From Sphingomonas populi (GTDB lineage Bacteria; Pseudomonadota; Alphaproteobacteria; Sphingomonadales; Sphingomonadaceae): a stretch of DNA of 64,000 nucleotides. Below the pieces are notes generated by a model. The model was not told where the DNA came from. It did not search any database and was given only the letters and a program-made list of their open reading frames with translations. Numbering within the stretch: the stretch's first letter is position 1; each line of letters starts with the position of its first letter. Location: NCBI RefSeq assembly GCF_004208535.1, contig NZ_SGIS01000008.1, forward strand, positions 98,330 to 162,329. Direction: 5' to 3'. Made by a program: the position numbers and the translations under genes. Positions 19,546-29,218 of the stretch are shown in pieces.

Positions 19546-19776
19546 ATGCTCGAAATGCGCCCCGATTGCGAACGCTGCGGCACCGATCTCCCCGCCAACG
19601 CCCCCGGCGCGTTCATCTGCTCGTTCGAATGCACCTTCTGCGCCGAATGCGCCGAGGATCTCGACGATCGCTGCCCCAATTGCGGCGGCGAGCTGATGGA
19701 CCGCCCCGCCCGCACCGGCAAGGCACTCGCCGGCAATCCCGCCTCGACGATACGCTATTTCAAGGGACACGCGTGA
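19546..19776 (+). CDS. DUF1272 zinc-ribbon-like small protein
   Basis: A 76-residue protein whose cysteines form three pairs: CERCGTDL, CTFCAECAE and CPNCGGEL, the arrangement seen in DUF1272, likely binding zinc. The start MLEMRPDCERC is typical of the family. Function is unknown. A good ribosome site (AAAGGACACGAA) precedes the ATG. Its TGA overlaps the GTG start of thiD (GTGA), so it is translationally coupled to the thiamine gene. Confidence 0.9.
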   Translation: MLEMRPDCERCGTDLPANAPGAFICSFECTFCAECAEDLDDRCPNCGGELMDRPARTGKALAGNPASTIRYFKGHA

Positions 19777-20996
19777 CGACCCCGCGCATCCTCATCATCG
19801 CCGGTTCGGATTCGGGCGGCGGCGCCGGCATTCAGGCCGACATCAAGACGGTGACGATGCTCGGCGGCCACGCCATGACCGCGATCACCGCGATCACCGC
19901 GCAGAACACGATGGGCGTGCAGGCGGTGATGCCGGTCCCCGCCGACATCGTCGTCGCGCAGATCGCCTCCTGCGTGTCCGACATCGGCGTCGATGCGGTG
20001 AAGATCGGCATGATCGGCTCGGCCGAGACCGCGCATGCGGTGGCGGATGCGCTAGAAGGGCTTGGCGTGCCGATCGTGTTCGATCCGGTGATGGTCGCGA
20101 CCAGCGGCGCGGCGCTCGCCGATGCCGACACGATCGCCGCATTCGACAGGCTGATGCGGCTCGCCACTTTGGTCACGCCCAATGTGCCCGAACTGGCCGC
20201 GCTCTCTCCCCCGGTTCGCTTTGAGCTTGTCGAAGGGCATACCAGCGGCGATGCGTCCGGGGCGCGGGCTTCGACGGGCTCAGCACGAACGGGGGGACGT
20301 GCAGAAATGCTGGCGGCCATCACCGGCACCGCGATCCTCGCCAAAGGCGGTCACGGCGACAGCGACACGCTGACCGACCGGCTCGTCGGCCCCGCCGGCG
20401 AGATAGCCCGCTGGGACAGCCCGCGCATCGCCACCCGCCACACCCACGGCACCGGCTGCACGCTCGCCTCGGCAATCGCGACTGAACTCGCGCGCGGCGC
20501 GCCGCTGCCGCATGCGATCGAGCGCGCGCGCGCCTTCGTCCGTCTCGCGATGCTCGGCGCGCCCGGATTCGGTGGCGGCCACGGGCCGATGGGGCACCAG
20601 ACCGTTCGGCTCGACGGCCCCCGCCCCGCGCCCACCCCCAACCAGATCACGCTGCCGCTCATCGATTTCGCCGCCAGCGCCGCTTTTTGCGAAGCGCTCG
20701 GCCTCACCCGCATCGTCGATGCCGCGCCGCGCTACGCCCGCTTCGAAAGCGAGGGCGGCGTCACCCTCTCCATCGAGGCGGCGGACGAGATGCCGCACGG
20801 GCCGATGCTGTATTTCGAGTGCGACGATCTCGACGCCACCGTCGCCGCGTTGCGCGCGCTCGGCGCAACGGTCGGCGATCCGGTCGACCAGCGTTGGGGC
20901 TGGCGCGAGGCGCGCACGCGCGATCCCGCCGGCAACGCGCTCTGTCTCTACCAGTCTGGCGAGGCGCGGCGCTTTCCGGCATGGCGGATCGCCTGA
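19773..20996 (+). CDS. thiD: HMP/HMP-P kinase ThiD fused to a C-terminal VOC domain
   Basis: A 407-residue fusion. Residues 1-275 are ThiD, which phosphorylates hydroxymethylpyrimidine twice for thiamine synthesis: IAGSDSGGGAGIQADIKT at 8-25, AITAQNTMGVQAV, DPVMVATSG, LVTPNVPELAAL, and the ATP-binding THGTGCTLASAIA with FGGGHGP closing the domain. Residues about 287-407 form a single VOC-like domain (LPLIDFAASAAFCEALGLTR ... TRDPAGNALCLYQSGE). No stop or frameshift separates them. Between ALS and RAEML an extra stretch of about 28 residues (147-174) is encoded by a REP-type palindrome inserted in frame. GTG start at 19773 overlaps the DUF1272 stop; the stop overlaps the rnhB start. The VOC part has no evident role in thiamine synthesis. 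Confidence 0.9.
   Translation: MTTPRILIIAGSDSGGGAGIQADIKTVTMLGGHAMTAITAITAQNTMGVQAVMPVPADIVVAQIASCVSDIGVDAVKIGMIGSAETAHAVADALEGLGVPIVFDPVMVATSGAALADADTIAAFDRLMRLATLVTPNVPELAALSPPVRFELVEGHTSGDASGARASTGSARTGGRAEMLAAITGTAILAKGGHGDSDTLTDRLVGPAGEIARWDSPRIATRHTHGTGCTLASAIATELARGAPLPHAIERARAFVRLAMLGAPGFGGGHGPMGHQTVRLDGPRPAPTPNQITLPLIDFAASAAFCEALGLTRIVDAAPRYARFESEGGVTLSIEAADEMPHGPMLYFECDDLDATVAALRALGATVGDPVDQRWGWREARTRDPAGNALCLYQSGEARRFPAWRIA
20211..20294. repeat. REP-type palindrome inserted in frame within thiD
   Basis: Arms CGGTTCGCTTTGAGCTTGTC-GAAG (20212-20235) and its imperfect complement CTTCGACGGGCTCAGCACGA-ACGG (20269-20292) bracket a 33-base centre. The family consensus (GTTCGTGCTGAGC-TGTCGAAG type) is widespread in sphingomonads. 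The unit is 84 bases, a multiple of three, with no stop in the reading frame, so it adds 28 residues to ThiD. Confidence 0.8.
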
Positions 20997-21643
20997 TGCC
21001 CAGCCTCAAACACGAAAAACTCTGCCTTGCCCCCGTCGCCGGTGTCGATGAGGCCGGACGCGGCCCGCTCGCCGGGCCGGTGGTCGCCGCTGCCGTCATC
21101 CTGCCCGCGCGGGGCGTGCCGCGCGGCATCAACGATTCGAAGAAGCTCCCCGCCGCCGAGCGCGCCCGGCTGCACGACCGGCTGCGTGGATGCGCGCAGA
21201 TCGGCGTCGGCATCGTCGAGGCCGACGAGATCGACGTGCTCAACATCTATTGGGCGACGATGAAGGCGATGACGCTCGCCGTGGAAGCGCTGGTTCGGGA
21301 GGGCGGCTGCGTGCCCGGCCACATCCTCGTCGATGGCAACCGCCTACCCAAATGGCACCATGCCGCCACGCCGATCGTCAAAGGCGATGCGATCAGCCTG
21401 TCGATCGCCGCCGCCTCGATCATCGCCAAGCATACCCGCGATACGATCATGCGCGCGCATCACGACGCGCATCCGCACTACGGCTGGATCACCAACCAGG
21501 GCTATGGCGCGCCCGAACACCTGCGCGCTTTACGCGAACACGGCCCCTCCCCGCTCCATCGTCGCAGCTTCGCTCCGGTCGCCGCATTTTTTCGGGAGGC
21601 CGAGTCCTCGCCGCCACACGCTATCACTGGGGCCTGTGGATAA
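20996..21643 (+). CDS. rnhB: ribonuclease HII
   Basis: A 215-residue enzyme that cuts the RNA strand of RNA-DNA hybrids and removes misincorporated ribonucleotides. Conserved blocks: VAGVDEAGRGPLAGPVVAAA with the first two acidic residues (Asp-Glu), INDSKKL, GIVEADEIDVLNI, the catalytic Asp in LVDGNRLP, and KGDAISLSIAAASIIAKHTR with the final Asp nearby; YGWITNQGYG is also family-typical. The ATG at 20996 overlaps the thiD stop by one base (TGATG); another in-frame ATG lies at 20981. It precedes ccrM by about 140 bases, which hold probable cell-cycle promoter elements. Confidence 0.96.
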   Translation: MPSLKHEKLCLAPVAGVDEAGRGPLAGPVVAAAVILPARGVPRGINDSKKLPAAERARLHDRLRGCAQIGVGIVEADEIDVLNIYWATMKAMTLAVEALVREGGCVPGHILVDGNRLPKWHHAATPIVKGDAISLSIAAASIIAKHTRDTIMRAHHDAHPHYGWITNQGYGAPEHLRALREHGPSPLHRRSFAPVAAFFREAESSPPHAITGACG

Positions 21644-21648
21644 GTCGG

Positions 21649-22918
<1,270 letters not shown>

Positions 22919-22943
22919 TCTTCGGTTGAGGAGAGCCACCACC

Positions 22944-23020
22944 TCCGTTCGTCCCGAGCGAAGTCGAGGGACAAGCCCGACGGTTGCGCACGGTGTCTAG
23001 ACTTCGCTCGACACGAACGG
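22944..23020. repeat. intergenic REP palindrome between ccrM and folP
   Basis: Left arm CCGTTCGTCCCGAGCGAAGT (22944-22963) and right arm ACTTCGCTCGACACGAACGG (23001-23020) are near-perfect complements around a 37-base centre. It is related to the element inside thiD and is of the kind scattered between sphingomonad genes. It may also act as the ccrM terminator. Confidence 0.78.
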
Positions 23021-23044
23021 GTTGTGGAGATTACGAGCCGGGCG

Positions 23045-24100
23045 ATGACCACCCTCCACCTCCGCCCCACCCAGTTCGTCGACACCCCCGCCGCGCACCC
23101 CGACGGCGGCGTCGCGCGACTGGCGGGCGGGATGCTGTGGTTCGCAGCCTATGAGGTGATCGAGCAGGGCACCAAACGCACCGTCCCCGTCGCCGAGATC
23201 GCGACGCTCGGCGACCGCGCGGTCGCCATCCACGCGCGCGTCACCGCCCCCCGCCCCCCGCTCATACTGGGCGCGCGCGTGCTGCGTTTCGACCAGCCGG
23301 TGGTGGCAGGCATCCTCAACGTCACCCCCGACAGCTTTTCGGACGGCGGCACGCTCCAGGACGATCCCGAAGCGGCAGCCGCCGCCGGTGTCGCGATGGC
23401 GGCGGCGGGCGCGGCCCTGATCGATCTCGGCGGCGAATCGACCCGCCCCGGCGCGCCTTTGGTGTGGGAAGGCGACGAAGCCAAACGCGTCGCCCCGGTC
23501 GCCGAACGGCTGCTGCGCGCGGGCACCTTGGTCTCGATCGACACCCGCAAAAGCGCGGTGATGGAAGCCGCGCTCGCGCTCGGCCCGGTCATCGTCAACG
23601 ATGTGTCGGCGCTGCTGTGGGACGATCGCGCCGCCGGCATCGCCGCAGCGGCGGGCGCGCCGGTGATCCTGATGCACTCGCCCGACCCCAAACGCGGCCC
23701 GCACGGCGGCGACGGCTATGCCGACGTGCTGACCGAGGTGTACGACTGGCTCGAAGCCCGCATCTACGCAGTGGTCGCCGCCGGCGTCGACCGCGCGAAG
23801 ATCATGATCGATCCCGGCATCGGCTTCGGCAAGACCCTCGCCGACAATCTCGCGCTGCTCAACGGCCTCGCGCTGTTCCACGGCCTCGGCTGCCCGATCA
23901 TGCTCGGCGCGAGCCGCAAGCGGCTGATCGGCGCACTCTCGAACGAAGCGCCGGTCGGGGAACGCCTCGGCGGCTCGGTCGCACTCGCGCTCAAGGGCGC
24001 GGACGCCGGCGTGCAACTGCTGCGCGTGCATGACGTGGCGGAGACGGTACAGGCGCTGCGTGTGTGGCGGGGCTTGCGAGATCGCGCGCTGGTGGGGTGA
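23045..24100 (+). CDS. folP: dihydropteroate synthase
   Basis: A 351-residue enzyme that condenses p-aminobenzoate with dihydropterin pyrophosphate in folate synthesis; target of sulfonamides. Family signatures: GILNVTPDSFSDGG near residue 90, DLGGESTRPGA near 130, SIDTRKSAV, INDVSAL-type VNDVSALLWDD, DPGIGFGKTLADN and GASRKRLIGAL, with the closing RVHDV. The first 75 residues (HLRPTQFVDTPAAHPDG...) are an N-terminal extension relative to the E. coli enzyme; similar extensions occur in alphaproteobacterial FolP. The ATG at 23045 is preferred to the one at 23024. Cytoplasmic. Confidence 0.96.
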   Translation: MTTLHLRPTQFVDTPAAHPDGGVARLAGGMLWFAAYEVIEQGTKRTVPVAEIATLGDRAVAIHARVTAPRPPLILGARVLRFDQPVVAGILNVTPDSFSDGGTLQDDPEAAAAAGVAMAAAGAALIDLGGESTRPGAPLVWEGDEAKRVAPVAERLLRAGTLVSIDTRKSAVMEAALALGPVIVNDVSALLWDDRAAGIAAAAGAPVILMHSPDPKRGPHGGDGYADVLTEVYDWLEARIYAVVAAGVDRAKIMIDPGIGFGKTLADNLALLNGLALFHGLGCPIMLGASRKRLIGALSNEAPVGERLGGSVALALKGADAGVQLLRVHDVAETVQALRVWRGLRDRALVG

Positions 24101-24201
24101 GGCGCGCGCGAAGGGCGAGGAATGACGGGTGCCGCCCAATTGTAGCCGTTTGCGCCCTCCTTGAGATACCCGTGCTGCGGGTGGCAGGGAGCCGCTGTCG
24201 G

Positions 24202-24915
24202 TTACGGGGTCAGCCGGTTGATCTTGACGGTCTTTCCGTCGGTCAGGATCGAGAGGTAGCCATTTTCCTTGATGTCGTTGGAGGCCAGGCGGCCGTCGAC
24301 GTCGACGCGAAGCGTGTGGACGTCGCTGAAGCGGGGGGAGAGCAACCTGACGCCCGACCAGGCATAGTGACTGTAGACGCTGCTCAACTTGGCCTTCTGG
24401 CTTTCCATGATCGAGGTCAGGCCGGCGGCGTTGACCGTCGACAGCGGGATCAAAATGTCTTCAAGCTTGAACTTCGACGCGTCGCCGCCGGACACGCTGA
24501 TCTCCACCGGAGCGGGCTTACCGAAGGTGCCGGTGTGGGTGTCCATCGAGATGCTCAGCAGCTTCCGAGGATCCTCCGGGTTCTGATATTTGACCGAACA
24601 GGTCGTCAGCTCACCCTCCGGCTCATCGTCACTGGCGTCGATCTTGCTGCCCGGGCTGAAGAAGGAGTTGATCTCCGACACCTTCACATCGGCGCCGAGC
24701 TGCTTGGCGATGGCGCGGAAGCAGACGTCTGGGCCCTGGGCCAGGGTGGGCGCCGCAGTCTTGGGCGCGTCCCCGGTCGGCGTGTCGGACGAGGAAGCGA
24801 AGACGCCGTTGTCCGATGTCGCGTTGGACGCTGAGTTGCCGCCGCCACAGGCCGACAGGCTGAGCGACAGGCCGATGGCCAGGGCGAACGCGGTGGGCTG
24901 CGGCCTGGGGATCAT
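24202..24915 (-). CDS. hypothetical lipoprotein
   Basis: A 237-residue protein starting MIPRPQPTAFALAIGLSLSL with a lipobox LSAC followed by GGGNS, so it is likely lipid-anchored. A GAGGA ribosome site lies 9 bases before the ATG at 24915 (an ATG at 24924 abuts the site). After a Ser/Thr/Asp-rich linker (about 25-55) comes a soluble domain with two cysteines (DVCFRAI, TTCSVKY), a possible disulfide, and a C-terminus ending TDGKTVKINRLTP. I do not recognise the family. It is isolated, convergent with nothing, and divergent from the GNAT gene across about 270 bases in which I see no other gene. Confidence 0.75.
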   Translation of the reverse strand: MIPRPQPTAFALAIGLSLSLSACGGGNSASNATSDNGVFASSSDTPTGDAPKTAAPTLAQGPDVCFRAIAKQLGADVKVSEINSFFSPGSKIDASDDEPEGELTTCSVKYQNPEDPRKLLSISMDTHTGTFGKPAPVEISVSGGDASKFKLEDILIPLSTVNAAGLTSIMESQKAKLSSVYSHYAWSGVRLLSPRFSDVHTLRVDVDGRLASNDIKENGYLSILTDGKTVKINRLTP

Positions 24916-25189
24916 GTCGGGCATTCCTCTGATAGTTAGGATTCCCCCTGTCATAATGGCCGGCGATGCGATGTGTCGACCGCAAAGCCCGGTTCCAGTG
25001 TAGATCGGCGCTGGTGGCGGTGCGGCCCAGCAGGGCGCGGATGCGCCACAGCCGGTCGCGCTATTGCAGATCAGCGATTTTTCGAGAGGAAAAGCGGCCT
25101 GACGGCTCCCGCCCCAACTTCGGAGTATCAACGTTGATCGGCACCAGGTTCAGTTGAAGCGGCCGTGTTGCGCGAGTACGCTCGTTGTC

Positions 25190-25663
25190 ATGGACCTGAT
25201 CGAAGCGACCGATGCAGATTTCGCCATTCTGATTGATGGCAGAGCGCCATGTGCATTGCGTCTTCCACCTGAAGGCGTGGAGCGATCGGAGGTGCTCACG
25301 ATGTTAAGAAACCTCGCCAACTCCATTCGCCCCGACTTCTGCCCGGCGAGCTGGATGATGATCGAGGACGGCGAAGTCGTCGGCCTATGTTCCCTTGTCA
25401 GACAGCCCAGCGAGCATGGGCTGGACATCGGGTACGGCGTTTCGCCAAGCAGGCGCCGACGGGGACTCGCGAGCGCAGCCGTTCGGGCGCTGCTCGAGTG
25501 GGGCCGTAATGACCCCCGAGTCTCTTTTGTTCGGGCCGAGACGTCGGTTTCTAATATTCCGTCACAGCGCGTACTACAGAACAGCGGGTTCGCACCGGTC
25601 GGCGAACGCGTGGATGACGAGGACGGCGAGTTGATTTGCTGGCGTGCCGACACTCTCAGCTAG
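25190..25663 (+). CDS. GNAT-family N-acetyltransferase
   Basis: About 157 residues from the ATG at 25190 (MDLIEATDADFAILIDGRAP); a TTG at 25154 would add 12. The acetyl-CoA-binding motif A is VSPSRRRRGLASAAVRALLE (about residues 87-106), preceded by the beta strand GLDIGYG and followed by VRAETSVSNIPSQRVLQNSGF, the usual motif B with the NxxSxxVLxxxGF pattern of RimJ/RimL-like enzymes. The acceptor substrate is unknown. It stands alone, downstream of a divergent lipoprotein gene and convergent with the NtrC-type regulator. Confidence 0.88.
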   Translation: MDLIEATDADFAILIDGRAPCALRLPPEGVERSEVLTMLRNLANSIRPDFCPASWMMIEDGEVVGLCSLVRQPSEHGLDIGYGVSPSRRRRGLASAAVRALLEWGRNDPRVSFVRAETSVSNIPSQRVLQNSGFAPVGERVDDEDGELICWRADTLS

Positions 25664-25793
25664 CGTCTGGTTTCCACCACCCCCAGACCCACGCCGCCGG
25701 CAAAGCCGCCGTCGGCCGGGTCGGCTGCGCCGCCCGCCGTCAGGGCCTGACGCTGCGCTTCGCGCACCGGCGCGAACGTCGTCGCGCCTGCGC

Positions 25794-27215
25794 CTACGCC
25801 GCGCTATCGATCCCCAGCTCCCCCAGTTTCCGATACAACGTAGACCGCCCGATCCCCAGTCGCCTTGCCACCTCGGTCATCCGCCCGCGGTAATGGCCGA
25901 TCGCCAGCCGGATCACGTCCGCCTCGATCTCCTCGAGCGCGCGCAGATTGCCGTCGGGGTGGAACAGCGTCACCCCGCCCGAGGTCGCCATCGGCGCCGG
26001 CCCCGTCACGCTATGGCGTTGCGCGCCGAGCGCGGCGATCTGCGGGAAATCGGCCGAGGTCAGCGCGGCGCCGTCGCATAGCACGGCGGCGCGGAACAAG
26101 GCGTTCTGGAGCTGGCGGACGTTGCCCGGCCAATCATAATTGCCAAGCAAATCGAGCGCTTCATCGGTGATCCCCAAAGGCCGCAACCCGGGCTGCTGCG
26201 CGATCCGTGCGAGCAGATGCCGGGCGAGCGCGGGGATGTCACCCGGCCGCTCGCGAAGCGGCGGGATCGTCACCTGCACCACGTTCAGCCGGTAATAGAG
26301 ATCCTCGCGGAACCGCCCGCCCTCGACCTCGTCGATCAGCGTCTTGTTGGTCGCCGCGATCACGCGCACATCGACTTCGCGGGCGTGGCGCGCGCCGATC
26401 GGCTGGATGTCGCCCGATTGCAGCACGCGCAGCAATTTGACCTGCGCCTCCAGCGGCATCTCGCCGATCTCGTCTAGGAAGAGCGTCCCGCCATCGGCCT
26501 CCTGAAAGCGGCCGATCTTGCGCTCGAACGCGCCGGTGAAGGCCCCGCGCTCATGCCCGAACAGCTCGCTTTCGACGAGATTGGCGGGGATCGCCCCGCA
26601 ATTGACGGTAATCATCGGCTTCTTGCCGCGCGGGGACGCGGCGTGGATCGCCTCTGCCACCACTTCCTTGCCGACTCCGCTCTCGCCTTCCAGCAGCACC
26701 GGCACGCGCGCGCGCGCTGCCTTGGCAGCGATGGCGAGTGCCGCCCGGAAATCGGGCGCGGAACCGACGATCTCGTCGAACGCGAGCAATGCCGGGATTT
26801 TCTCGGTCAACGGGCGCAGTTCACCCGCCGCCTTGCCCGCCACCGCCGCGTCGAGCGCGCCGAGCAGCCGCTCGGGCGCGAGCGGCTTGACGAGGAAGTC
26901 GGTCGCGCCCGCACGCATCGCCGCCACCGCCTGCGCGACCGAGCTGTTGGCGGTGAGCAGCAGCAGCGGCAGCCCCGGGCGCCGCTTGCGCAATTCGGCG
27001 ATCAGCACGGTCGGATCGGCATCGGGCGCCCAATGATCGAGCAGGATCGCGTCGAGCTGCATCCCGTCCTGCGTGCCGAGCGTCGCGATCGCCATCTCGC
27101 CATCGTTGGCGAAGATCGCACGCCACCCGCGCCGCGCCGCGATCGCCGCGACGAGACGGCGTTGTGCCGGCTCGTCGTCGATCAGCATCAGCAGCCGTTG
27201 CCCGTTACGCGTCAT
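25794..27215 (-). CDS. sigma-54-dependent response regulator (NtrC family)
   Basis: A 473-residue activator: receiver domain (about 8-122) with acidic pocket IDDEP, phospho-acceptor Asp in [10 protein letters not shown] and the Lys in [11 protein letters not shown]+ sigma-54 activation domain (about 148-375) with Walker A GESGVGKE, the sigma-54 contact loop GAFTGA, Walker [13 protein letters not shown] and arginine-finger region [10 protein letters not shown]; and a Fis-type HTH (about 425-470, [20 protein letters not shown]). It would activate promoters with RpoN on phosphorylation. No histidine kinase is adjacent, so the partner is elsewhere. Short lead, TTG-free ATG start. Targets unknown. 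Confidence 0.95.
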   Translation of the reverse strand: MTRNGQRLLMLIDDEPAQRRLVAAIAARRGWRAIFANDGEMAIATLGTQDGMQLDAILLDHWAPDADPTVLIAELRKRRPGLPLLLLTANSSVAQAVAAMRAGATDFLVKPLAPERLLGALDAAVAGKAAGELRPLTEKIPALLAFDEIVGSAPDFRAALAIAAKAARARVPVLLEGESGVGKEVVAEAIHAASPRGKKPMITVNCGAIPANLVESELFGHERGAFTGAFERKIGRFQEADGGTLFLDEIGEMPLEAQVKLLRVLQSGDIQPIGARHAREVDVRVIAATNKTLIDEVEGGRFREDLYYRLNVVQVTIPPLRERPGDIPALARHLLARIAQQPGLRPLGITDEALDLLGNYDWPGNVRQLQNALFRAAVLCDGAALTSADFPQIAALGAQRHSVTGPAPMATSGGVTLFHPDGNLRALEEIEADVIRLAIGHYRGRMTEVARRLGIGRSTLYRKLGELGIDSAA

Positions 27216-27355
27216 CCGCCATCCTACAAAAGCCGTTCGAGCAGCTCTCTTAAAGGCGAAGGGTAAAAGCGGCCTTAAACATGCGCCGCGGGCTTGAGGG
27301 ACCGGCGGACAACGGCTAAGCGCGAATCAACAATAAGCATTGGGAGATGCGGGGC

Positions 27356-27493
27356 ATGGCCGAAGACGGCGACATCAAGGTCCATGAAGCGACCTATCAC
27401 AAGGTGATCGGCCTGCTGAAATACGGTGCTGCGGCGTGCTTCCTGCTCGCTTTCATCATCATTTATTTCGCGCTCGCGCCTGCCAGCAAGTGA
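27356..27493 (+). CDS. aa3-type cytochrome c oxidase subunit IV-like microprotein
   Basis: A 45-residue protein: polar N-terminus MAEDGDIKVHEATYHKVIGL, one membrane helix (about 21-40, AAACFLLAFIIIYFALAP) and a SK tail. The HEATYxxVIGLLKYG pattern is the one I know from the aa3-type oxidase subunit IV microproteins of alphaproteobacteria. ATG at 27356 chosen; an in-frame ATG at 27347 would add MRG. The stop overlaps the GTG of pntA1 (GTGA), so it is co-translated with the transhydrogenase, an arrangement found in related genomes. Whether it serves an oxidase or the transhydrogenase is open. Confidence 0.82.
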   Translation: MAEDGDIKVHEATYHKVIGLLKYGAAACFLLAFIIIYFALAPASK

Positions 27494-28611
27494 AAATTTC
27501 GGTCCTCAAGGAAAGCGCTCCGGGTGAGCGCCGTGTCGCCGCGACTCAAGAAACGATCAAAAAATTCATCGCCTTGGGCGCCGAGGTCGCCGTCGAAGCC
27601 GGCGCCGGCCTGACCGCCGCGATCGCCGATGCCGATTATGCCGCCGCCGGCGCGAGCGTCGGCGACCGGGCGAGCACGCTCGCCGGTGCGGGCATCGTGC
27701 TCGGCGTGCAGGGGCCTGATCCCGCATCGCTCGGCGGCGTCGCGCCCGGCGCGTGGGTGGTCGCCAGCCTCAATCCGTTCGGGGAGCGCACGCGAGTCGA
27801 TGCTTACGCGGCGGCGGGGCTGGAAGCGCTGGCGATGGAGTTCATGCCGCGCATCACCCGTGCGCAGTCGATGGATATCCTCTCCTCGCAGTCCAACCTG
27901 TCGGGCTACAAAGCGGTGCTCGACGCCGCGAGTGAATATGGCCGCGCGTTCCCGATGATGATGACGGCGGCTGGCACCGTCTCCGCCGCGCGCGTGTTCG
28001 TGATGGGCGTCGGCGTGGCGGGCTTGCAGGCGATCGCGACCGCGCGGCGGCTCGGCGCGCAGGTCTCCGCGACCGACGTGCGCTCGGCCACCAAGGAGCA
28101 AATCCAGTCGCTCGGCGCCAAGCCGATCTTCGTCGAGAACGTCGCCGGCATCGAAGGCGAAGGGTCTGGCGGCTATGCCGGCGAGATGAGCGACGCGTAC
28201 AAGGCGGCGCAGGCCGAACTGGTCTCGGCGCATATCGCCAAGCAGGACATCGTCATCACCACCGCGCTGATTCCGGGCCGGCCCGCGCCGCGCCTGATCT
28301 CGGCCGCGCAGGTGGCGAGCATGCGGCCCGGCAGCGTGATCGTCGATCTCGCGGTCGAACAGGGCGGCAACGTCGAGGGTGCGGTCGCGGGTGAAGTGGT
28401 CGACGTCGGCGGCGTCAAGATCGTCGGCCACCGCAACGTGCCGAGCCGCCTCGCGGCGGACACGAGCGCGCTGTTCAGCCGGAACCTGTTCAACTTCCTG
28501 AACGCATTCTGGGACAAGGACAAAGCCGCGCCGGTGCTCGACGAGGAAATCGGCGACGCCGTGCGGCTGACCCGGGGTGGTCAGGTCGTAAATCCACGGC
28601 TCCTTTCATGA
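27490..28611 (+). CDS. pntA1: NAD(P) transhydrogenase subunit alpha part 1 (NAD-binding)
   Basis: A 373-residue soluble domain I of the proton-translocating transhydrogenase, which reduces NADP+ with NADH using the proton gradient. Start VKISVLKESAPGERRVA is standard; GTG at 27490 overlaps the upstream stop. Features: RVAATQETIKKF, the RAQSMDILSSQSNLSGYK loop, the nucleotide-binding VMGVGVAGLQAIATARRLGA (near 175) and the ATDVRSATKEQIQSLGA that follows. As in most alphaproteobacteria, alpha is split, with membrane domain II encoded by the next gene. Operon: microprotein-pntA1-pntA2-pntB. Confidence 0.96.
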   Translation: MKISVLKESAPGERRVAATQETIKKFIALGAEVAVEAGAGLTAAIADADYAAAGASVGDRASTLAGAGIVLGVQGPDPASLGGVAPGAWVVASLNPFGERTRVDAYAAAGLEALAMEFMPRITRAQSMDILSSQSNLSGYKAVLDAASEYGRAFPMMMTAAGTVSAARVFVMGVGVAGLQAIATARRLGAQVSATDVRSATKEQIQSLGAKPIFVENVAGIEGEGSGGYAGEMSDAYKAAQAELVSAHIAKQDIVITTALIPGRPAPRLISAAQVASMRPGSVIVDLAVEQGGNVEGAVAGEVVDVGGVKIVGHRNVPSRLAADTSALFSRNLFNFLNAFWDKDKAAPVLDEEIGDAVRLTRGGQVVNPRLLS

Positions 28612-28761
28612 TCCTCCCCGGCACGGGGGGATCAGGCATGGCCTGTCCTACACATGCGTCATCCCCTATCCTCGGCCGATCGAAACTTCACAAACGGCCT
28701 GCGCCGTTTTTCCGTTCGATATGCACGAGCTTCCTGAAATTTGAGAGGGTGTGAGCCGGAC

Positions 28762-29076
28762 ATGGACTTCATTTCGATCCTGTCGATCTTCGTCATGGCG
28801 TGCTTCGTCGGCTATTATGTCGTCTGGTCGGTCACGCCCGCGCTGCACACGCCGTTGATGGCGGTGACCAACGCGATCTCCTCGGTCATCATCGTCGGCG
28901 CGTTGATCGCGGCGGCGGCGGCCGGAATCGGTGCTGGCGGCGCCGTGTCGAAATGGCTGGGGCTGATCGCGGTGGTGCTGGCGAGCGTCAACATCTTCGG
29001 CGGCTTCGCGGTCACCGCGCGGATGCTGGCGATGTACAAGAAGAAGGACCGGCCGGTGCCGGCTGCGCAAAAATAA
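28762..29076 (+). CDS. pntA2: NAD(P) transhydrogenase subunit alpha part 2 (membrane)
   Basis: A 104-residue membrane protein with three to four hydrophobic helices: [19 protein letters not shown], the [20 protein letters not shown] segment conserved in all transhydrogenases, and [20 protein letters not shown], ending in [13 protein letters not shown]. It forms domain II with PntB. The ATG at 28762 follows GAGAGGGTGTGAGCC. The 150 bases between pntA1 and this gene contain a short GC-rich palindrome (about 28615-28640) and no gene. Confidence 0.94.
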   Translation: MDFISILSIFVMACFVGYYVVWSVTPALHTPLMAVTNAISSVIIVGALIAAAAAGIGAGGAVSKWLGLIAVVLASVNIFGGFAVTARMLAMYKKKDRPVPAAQK

Positions 29077-29081
29077 GAAAC

Positions 29082-29200
29082 GTCACCCCGGCGCCGGTCC
29101 CATCAAAGTCTTACTTTGATGGAAGCCCGATCGCTGGGGTCTCGGGGGGCTTTGGCCCCGCGAGAGCAACGGGGAGACCCCAGCTTTCGCTGGGGTGACG
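29082..29200. repeat. three nested or adjacent hairpins between pntA2 and pntB
   Basis: Within 119 bases: CATCAAAGT-CTT-ACTTTGATG (29101-29121, perfect 9-bp stem); GCTGGGGTCTC (29133-29143) paired with GAGACCCCAGC (29174-29184), a perfect 11-bp inverted repeat; and CCCCAGC-TTTC-GCTGGGG (29178-29195), which competes with the previous stem for the same bases. Outer ends CGTCACCCC (29081) and GGGGTGACG (29192-29200) are also complementary. The GCTGGGGTGACG unit is a common sphingomonad intergenic repeat. Confidence 0.8.
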
Positions 29201-29218
29201 ATAAGGGGCGGAAGTGTA

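Noticed and set aside
25636..26081. Plus-strand ORFs after the GNAT gene
   Set aside because: They overlap the 3' end of the NtrC-type regulator on the other strand and have shadow composition.
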